DNA of 64,000 nucleotides from Cenococcum geophilum 1.58 (taxonomy: Eukaryota; Ascomycota; Dothideomycetes; Gloniales; Gloniaceae): contig KV748182.1 in assembly GCA_001692895.1 (NCBI GenBank), positions 3,104,341 through 3,168,340 of the forward strand. Direction: 5' to 3'. How positions within the stretch are numbered: position 1 is the stretch's first letter; the number at the start of each line of letters is the position of its first letter. Both the position numbers and the translations under genes were made by a program. The notes beneath the pieces were generated by a model that did no database searches, was not told the origin of the DNA, and saw nothing but the letters and a program-made list of their open reading frames with translations. Positions 58,054 through 64,000 of this stretch are shown piece by piece.

Positions 58054-59168
58054 TACTAGTTTTTAAAATAGTATTCTATAAGCATCTCTACCTATCTAAC
58101 TTATCTTTAATTAAGTTCCTTTATTATTAGGAACCCTATTAAGTTCTTATAATCCGGGTTTATTATAAATAGTTTCTTTATACTTTATAAGAATACTTTT
58201 TATTTCTTAAGTACTATAACTATACCTAATAACTCCTTGTCATGGATGTTATAGTTTAGTTTTAGTAGTGTTATCTTTTAACTATAGTATATTATTAGGT
58301 GCTATACGTTATAGTGCTTCTATAGTAAATATACTCCTAGTATAAAGTTTAATACACTCGTTTCTATAACTGTATTTAGCTTTAATTAATAGATCTTAAG
58401 GATTAGTTCCTAGGTAAATAACCTCTTTAGTTCTATAAATAGCTTTCTTTACTTATTTTCCTATACCTATAGTTCCTCTTTTTTAGTAACCCTTATAAAG
58501 GGTTTAATATTCTTTAACTACTATACTATAAACCTCTTATAGTAAATATAAAATCCTAGAAACGATCTTAACTATATAATATTCTCTAGTTCTTACTAGT
58601 TTATTATAGCTTTAACTTTCTATAGGTCTATACTAATATAACTTAGTTTAATAATAAATCCTATAAAATTGGTCTTCCTTATAAAGAACTTATATTTCTT
58701 AACTACTACTAGTATCTATTCTTTCTATAGCCTCTTTAAAACCTATTTAATATATTCCCTATATTCCTCCTTAGTCATTAAGTAGATAATAATAATAATA
58801 AAGTATTCTCCTAATATACTATTAATTTGCTTTTAAAACGTCGCTAATATATTTATAAACCTAAATTATATAACTAATAGTTTATATAGTCCTTCCTTTA
58901 ATCTAAAGGCTGCTTTTTATTTATTACCTTCCTTAATTCTAATTTAATAGTATTACTATTTTAGATCTATCTTTATAAAGATTTATATATTACTTATTCT
59001 ATTTTAGATTTTACTAATTAAGGGTAAAGGACATCTATCCTTTTTAGTAATGCTATTTAACTATCTACAGTTAATATATAGCCTAAGTTTTCCGTTTTTC
59101 TTTAGTATAAATAGTACTAAGTATCCTACTAATAACTATAATAGTTAGATATATCCCTTTTATAGGGG

Positions 59169-59194
59169 GGGGTTTTTTTTTTAAAAAAAAAAAC
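59169..59194. other. Homopolymer junction G8-T10-A11
   Basis: A run of about eight G, ten T and eleven A separates RIPped Gypsy G from non-RIPped island DNA. It could be a repair scar, a poly-A/T remnant of an insertion, or an assembly join. Confidence 0.6.
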
Positions 59195-59850
59195 CTCATT
59201 TCAACTACTGTATACAGTATAGCTTGCAAATTTGACACGCTTACCGATATGGAGGAGCTCCATATTCAAAAGTCGTTAGATCTACCGAACAACAGCCTCA
59301 TATTCAGGTCTGAGCCCCATTTCGGTTACAATGTGGGATGCAACCGAACGACCCCGAAAAACAGGTAAAAAATACGTTAAAATGGCCGTGCGTATTACTT
59401 CAAAAGGTATAAACTCCGCCGTTTGATCACCAAGATCAACACGCGCTTTCAACCGGATGCGCCAGGGCTTAAAGGGTGGGCGTGCTTCGAGTGTGATGGT
59501 AGTATTCCACCTTTACTTTCATTCCCCAGCTTAAGAGGTAAAGCAGTCCATATCCGGATATCAAAAGCTTATCTGGTGGAATTGTCATACAATGCTCCTC
59601 TCTGGGTCGACTTCCATCGAGTTGACAGCTGCCTTTTATCCTTCAACGTGCACCAGTGCCACGAAAACGGAACGCGACACGAACTCCTAGCTCATACCGA
59701 TTCGAACTCTGCAGCCGAAAGATGAAAATAACGCGAGATCGACTACAGGGTTCAAAGGCATTCAGCAACACGATTGCTAGAGTACATATTGGTCAGGTGG
59801 GCTAGGTGCAAAAGACCGCGTGTTACTGTAAGAATTCGCCAACAGGCGTA
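59195..59850. other. Non-RIPped host island, left half
   Basis: Normal base composition, no TAG/TAA excess. Contains GGAGGAGCTCC-type and CATATTCA repeats near 59250-59305 and the open frame below. Rejoins 62218-62436 if transposon I is disregarded. Confidence 0.6.
59375..59725 (+). CDS. Open frame without ATG, possible exon; unknown
   Basis: A frame open from about 59375 to a TGA at 59723-59725, about 115 codons. It contains no ATG; the first TTG at 59423 begins a 100-codon segment. The reading (FQPDAPGLKGWACFECDGS near its start, VHQCHENGTRHELLAH near its end) has six Cys/His-rich positions but matches no domain I know. It could be an internal or last exon whose upstream part was lost at the junction at 59169, or chance. 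Base use is like the RBR gene, unlike the RIPped DNA. Confidence 0.3.
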
Positions 59851-62215
59851 CTCGGGCCCCGTCGGGTTCTTCGAATGCTGCGCAGCCCCCACCTAGTGGG
59901 GGCCTACACCCTCAACACAAAAACACCCTCAATACAAAATTAATCCTATATATACAATCCTACACGTATTTTTACAGCCATAACCTTCCTGCGCACCCAA
60001 AATGACGAAACGGAAGGTTAATGCATATACTATTGAAGCTTAGAGGATTATAGAAATTGTAAAGGAGCTTAAGGCCCTGCCACATAAGCCCAATTTAAAG
60101 CAAGTTTTAGATGATTAGAAATGCGACTATAATAAGCTCTAGAGGGCCTATCGAGGCTATAACAGCAAGTCTACGCGTCGTGCACCTAATAGGCGCTTAG
60201 ATAATGTAGAGGAGCTTGCCTTAAAGCAATTTCTTAACCATATAGATAGTATTAGATTTGGAATTCGAAAGGAGATAGTGCGCAATACGGCCAATTTAAT
60301 TTTGGCCTAAAATTACACTACCCTATACAATAACAACGAACTTCCTCCACAGGTTGGAATATACTGGCTATAACGTTATCTGGATAAGTCCTTATATAAG
60401 CATACAAAGGCCAAGCCTATAGAGACTGCCTAGAAAAAGGCACAGGAGCCTACCTACATTAAAGGATAGTTTAATGACTTCTTAGTCTATTACCAAGAAC
60501 ATAAAATTATACCAGCTAATTTTTAGAACTTTAATAAGTGCGGCGTATGTCTTAGTATTATAAAGAATTAATTAGTTTGGACAAAGAAAGGATAAGAGAT
60601 ATTTATTCCTTATTTAAATAGTCGAGAGCTTATAACTCTAGTGGAAACTATACACTTAATTAGTGATTGTATTACTCTAATAATAATTATTTCTAGCCAG
60701 AATTTAATGGAGGAATGGTTTACGGACTTGCTAGCTAGCTATTTAGTAGCCAGATTAGAAACTGGTTACAGTAATAATAAATTAGCCCTTAATTATATAC
60801 GCCATTTTTATTACTAAATTAAGGGCTTAATCTAAGGCAGAAATCGGCTCCTCTTAATAGACGGTTACGGCTCTTATAACATATACGAAGTTATAATATA
60901 CGCTTAAGGCCATAGAATACATCTATATGGGCTACCCCCTCATACAACACATTTTCTGCAGCTATTGGATGTAGGTTGTTTTTAGCCACTTAAATATCAT
61001 TATAGCCAGGCTCTTAATACGGCAGCTCGGTATACCGGAAGGGAATTTACAAAAACTAAGTTCCTAGCAGCTATAGGCTAGATCCGTTATAAGACCTTTA
61101 CCTAGTATACTATTATAGGCGCCTGGCAGAAGACTAGAATAGTTCCATTTAAACCTAAGGTTATTCTTACGTGGCTATAGCGCTAAGAAGTATAAGTACA
61201 TAAGAAAGCTAAGCACCCATACGTCGATCCTTCCATCCTAGATAAACTAGAGAGGGCCTTAAAGGCCCTTAGAGGCCCTTCTATAGGGCAATCTAGCCCT
61301 AGAACGGATGATATATATTAGGTCCCCTAAGATATACAGAATTTTAACCGACGTATGGCCGAGGTAGGTAGAGGGCCTATACCTCCATCACCTGGCGGCC
61401 AAGGTTAGCATACTCCGTTAACTGTTTATATATTAAAGCGCCAATCTAACGCTCTTTTAGATGACAAGATTTGGCCTAAGTTACCTTATCGTTCGTTTAA
61501 AGCAATTAAGACGACTCTTAAAGGCGCCCGTGCATAAGCCTATACTAGCGCCTTATTTAAAGGAGAGCTATTAAAGACGCAGGCTGCGCAGGCTGCGTAT
61601 AATAGCCGTAAATTGGGCAGCCGGAAGATCCTCCTAGCTGGAGTGCCTGTATACGCTAAGGACGCTCGGCGTATGAAGAAATAACGCCAAAATAACGCTT
61701 AATAGGAAGAAGCTTTAGCTTTTATAGCTAAGCTAGAACTCTAAAGAAAAAGGGCCGAGCAAAAGTTCTATATAGAGGTTCTTCCTACGCTTATAAAGTT
61801 CACCCAGAAGAAACTCCAACCCGTATATATCTTTAAGGGCAATTACCGCCCTCTATCGCGCGTGTTTTAGGTGCATAACTATAGGCCCGAGGCCCTTCCT
61901 ATATGCACAAGGGGCTTTATACGTAAAGCTATGGGCCTAATAACCCAGGTAGGAAGAAAACGCGTAGCTAAGATAAAAGCGTACGCCGTGGTAAAACGGC
62001 CCCGAAGTGCAACACCAGAAGAAGATTAGATAGAAGGGACCCTTCCAATAGATTCGCCTTGCGAATAGCTTCAATTCTAACCTAGTTTGGTGGCAATTGG
62101 CCTAATATATATAAAGTTACGAATTATTTTGTATTGAGGGTGTTTTTGTGTTGAGGGCGTAGGCCCCCACTAGGTGGGGGCTGCGCAGCATTCGAAGAAC
62201 CCGACGGGGCCCGAG
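59851..62215 (+). mobile_element. Fot1/pogo-like DNA transposon I with 90-bp inverted repeats
   Basis: 2365 bp. Inverted repeats of 90 bp (59851-59940, 62126-62215), almost identical, starting CTCGGGCCCCGTCGGGTTC and containing the stem GCCCCCACCTAGTGGGGGC. TA at 59849-59850 and 62216-62217. Encodes one large transposase frame. GC-rich ends and few RIP changes in the repeats make it one of the better-preserved elements here. Confidence 0.92.
60002..62080 (+). pseudogene. Fot1/pogo-like transposase (element I)
   Basis: One frame holds from ATG 60002 to a TAA at 62078 (or TGA at 62135, inside the inverted repeat), about 690 codons. MTKRKVNAYTIEA leads into a helix-turn-helix with a CENP-B-like region (VGIYWL.RYLDKSLYKH near 60350). 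The DDE core shows LLLIDGYGSYNIYEV near 60855 (LLILDGHGSH in relatives) and GLPPHTTHFLQLLDVGCFQP near 60930. A long basic C-terminus follows (KRPRSATPEED near 62000). More than a dozen in-frame TAG/TAA codons fall at expected Gln/Trp sites, so it is a RIP pseudogene. The frame is otherwise unbroken. Confidence 0.85.
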
Positions 62216-62217
62216 TA

Positions 62218-62436
62218 TTGTATTAGTCGTTTGCAAAATGAATTAGAATCCTTGGCATGTAGATCCCCGATTTTTGCGCCCAACCTAATGTGTAAAACTG
62301 TGAGATAACTAACTCATTTCCACGTTAAACGCGCCTTATTATCGATATAACGTCCCTATTATTAGTTAGTAAGTTAAAGCCGACGTCGCCCTACTATTTG
62401 CCCTATCTTAACGTATTTCCTAGTGCTATAGTGCCT
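62218..62436. other. Non-RIPped host island, right half
   Basis: Normal composition to about 62340, then increasingly AT-rich. No gene recognised. Confidence 0.5.
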
Positions 62437-62648
62437 TGAATTTAATAAACTGAATGATATTAAATAAATGAATAAAGCTATAGAATCTGTCTATAAGGAA
62501 TATAGGCCTTAATATAGGCCTATATCTACGGGGTCCGGAGTGACTACTATGGATACCGAAGTAGTTGCTGCGGAGACTAAATAAGAAGGGACTCTGCTTA
62601 TGTAAGCAGGAGACGCATGTGGAGGACTCCTCTAGTACTATCGTTATA
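62437..62648 (-). repeat. 3' LTR of Copia J (borders inferred)
   Basis: In element sense it follows a purine run (CACTAGGGGG) and starts TATAACGATAGTACTAGAGG. It would end AGTTTATTAAATTCA at 62437. The partner LTR is outside the window, so the outer border is a guess. Confidence 0.45.
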
Positions 62649-64000
62649 CCCCCTAGTGCTCCACTAAAACAGAAGCAGATCCTTGCTAAATTAGTATTAA
62701 ACTTGTTTATATATAAAAGAAATACCTTATAATCCTCCGAGTGTATTATAGGTCCTATTTAACCTCTCCCTAATCTGTAATCAATTACTTATTATAAGCT
62801 CTACATCGTTCCCATCCCCTATTTAAAAGTCGTTAGCATTAGTTAGAGTTATTAAATGGCGTACCCTCCGAGGTTTTGCCGACCTATATATAATTTCCTA
62901 CTTAGGTTTAGTGTCTATATCGCATTAAATAAGGCCTAGCTGCTTAACAAAGTTCCTAAACTAAGTCGTTAATAGTAGCTTTATAACTAAGACTGTCTGC
63001 TACTATACTGCTTATAGAAACGTGCCATAAGTGGATTACGCCGCTTTAAACCTTGTTATAAATATAGTGCTAGTATAGCTTAAAGTGCTTAGTACGCGCG
63101 TGGTAGTCGTCGCTTTTAGTAAGGCTTATAGCTGGTTAATTATCGCCATATAAATATATCGGTAGTAAATCCTTTCCGGTGTAGCCTAAATTAGTAAGCA
63201 ATTAATAGAGCTATAAGGCTTCCTTAGCCGCATACGTTATTGCTACGTACTTAGCCTCTATAGTAGAGGTTGTAAGAATTAACTACTTATTTAATTTATA
63301 TAAAACTAGGCTACCTACTAGCTTATAAATATAGCTAGAAGTTAACTTTCTATCGACCGCATCTGCGAATACTGTATCGCTATAGCCGTGTAGTTATAGG
63401 TTAGGTATATTACCTAGTGCGCTTCCGCTATACTCCCTATTGTAATTAGGCATAGTATAGTCTATAGCTAACACTTTAGCGAAGGCTTTTAGAGGTGGCT
63501 GCTACCCTTAGGGTAAGCCAAACTCTATACCTAAGTCGATTATCCCTATATAGTAGGTGAGTATCTATATCGCGGCGTCTATATATAGTTTGGTAGGATT
63601 ATATAGAAACTAATAGAGCTTTCCTATAGCCTAGGCTATATTAGGCCGAGTCTAATTATATAGATATAGTAGAGAGCCTATTAGCAATTAATACCGTTTT
63701 ACTAGCTCTAGCGGAGCTTAATCCTTAAGCTTATGTAGCTTAAAGTCTACTATAAATGGGTAAATTAGTATAGAGGCTAGTACGTAGTCTTCTATATAGA
63801 ACGTATGTAGGATTTTTCTAATATAGGCGTCTTATACTAGTTGAGTTAATCGCGCCTAGCGGTTCCTTATAATTTGAATACTTAGGTAGTACGCAATTGG
63901 GCCTAAGTCTTTTACTTTATACTTATTCTTAAGTGCTTCTTTAAGCAGTTTATTTATCCGTATATCTCGTCTAATTAAGATAAAATTGTTAACGTAGACG
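62437..64000 (-). mobile_element. Copia J LTR retrotransposon, 3' part
   Basis: Minus-strand Ty1/Copia cut by the right window edge. Reading leftward: reverse transcriptase end from 64000 to about 63.75 kb (VNNFILIRRD-like, i.e. the Y-V-D-D box region, at the edge); connection with LIGSLLYLYN near 63.66 kb; RNase H about 63.4-63.1 kb (STIEAKYVAITYAAKEA, LYGDN); then non-coding and LTR. Many breaks; a fossil. Confidence 0.8.

Larger units (their letters stand above)
51499..59168 (-). mobile_element. Gypsy G, chromodomain element with nested E, F and H
   Basis: Minus-strand Gypsy that received three later insertions: Copia E at its 3' side, Copia F (51664-54269) and Fot1-like H (56203-58053). 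Reading leftward: reverse transcriptase about 59.15-58.1 kb; end of RNase H just left of H (DALSR-type motif near 56.17 kb); integrase about 55.8-55.0 kb; integrase C-terminus and chromodomain about 54.9-54.5 kb; antisense coding-like stretch 54.48-54.25 kb; 3' continuation 51.66-51.5 kb, homologous to 32.1-32.2 kb of Gypsy O. The 5' part (gag, protease) is missing, cut at the homopolymer run at 59169. Dozens of breaks; a fossil. Confidence 0.78.

Noticed and set aside
59169-59194. Poly-T/poly-A run as the tail of a LINE or SINE
   Set aside because: No LINE endonuclease/RT or SINE promoter boxes next to it and no target duplication seen.
1-64000. tRNA, rRNA, telomere repeats or bacterial operon structure
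   Set aside because: Scanned by eye; none of the diagnostic motifs were found. Introns, chromodomain retrotransposons and RIP point to a fungal chromosome.
1-64000. Regional centromere
   Set aside because: AT-rich RIPped repeats also form centromeres in some ascomycetes, but the window holds host gene islands and no centromere-specific signal can be read from sequence.

Overview
This is a transposon graveyard from a filamentous ascomycete (Pezizomycotina). Nearly all of the 64 kb is AT-rich and poor in CA/TG but still contains CG. It is full of TAG/TAA codons where coding frames expect CAG, CAA or TGG. That is the signature of repeat-induced point mutation (RIP, CpA to TpA). A dothideomycete with AT-isochores, of the Leptosphaeria/Parastagonospora kind, would fit, but the species cannot be fixed from sequence alone. 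Short runs of N (near 9.92, 33.55, 34.45-34.51 and 36.78-37.01 kb) show unresolved bases in repeats.

Only two stretches look like ordinary host DNA. At 17.9-19.5 kb a three-exon minus-strand gene encodes a RING-IBR-RING (RBR) ubiquitin ligase-like protein with an odd RING2. At 59.2-62.4 kb is a non-RIPped island, split by a Fot1-like transposon, with one open frame lacking an ATG.

Layout, left to right. 1-2307: 5' part of a minus-strand Gypsy element running off the left edge. 2.3-5.46 kb: unresolved RIPped DNA with a GC-rich solo LTR. 5463-17087: a hAT transposon containing a Fot1/pogo transposon containing a chromodomain Gypsy, each with its own target-site duplication. 17.1-19.5 kb: direct repeats and the RBR gene. 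19.5-20.8 kb: an internally deleted Tc1/mariner and a foldback MITE. 20855-29640: Copia element B (minus), carrying a 2.7 kb TA-flanked insert made of five different minisatellites. 29645-30413: a second MITE. 31.5-32.3 kb: Gypsy 3' fragment. 32327-38402: Copia C, sister of B. 38.6-45.1 kb: Gypsy D. 45459-51493: Copia E. 51664-54269: Copia F, a short, mostly RIP-free relative of E. E, F and the Fot1-like H (56203-58053) all sit inside a minus-strand Gypsy G (about 51.5-59.2 kb). 59851-62215: Fot1-like I with 90-bp inverted repeats. 62437-64000: 3' end of minus-strand Copia J.

Three points stand out. A roughly 225-bp module with two palindromes lies between pol and the 3' LTR in both a Gypsy and a Copia element, with partial copies elsewhere. 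Three Copia copies are flanked by the same 5-bp duplication, GTATA in element sense, and a solo LTR has the same pentamer. The minisatellite-stuffed transposon at 22455-25138 has no recognisable coding capacity.
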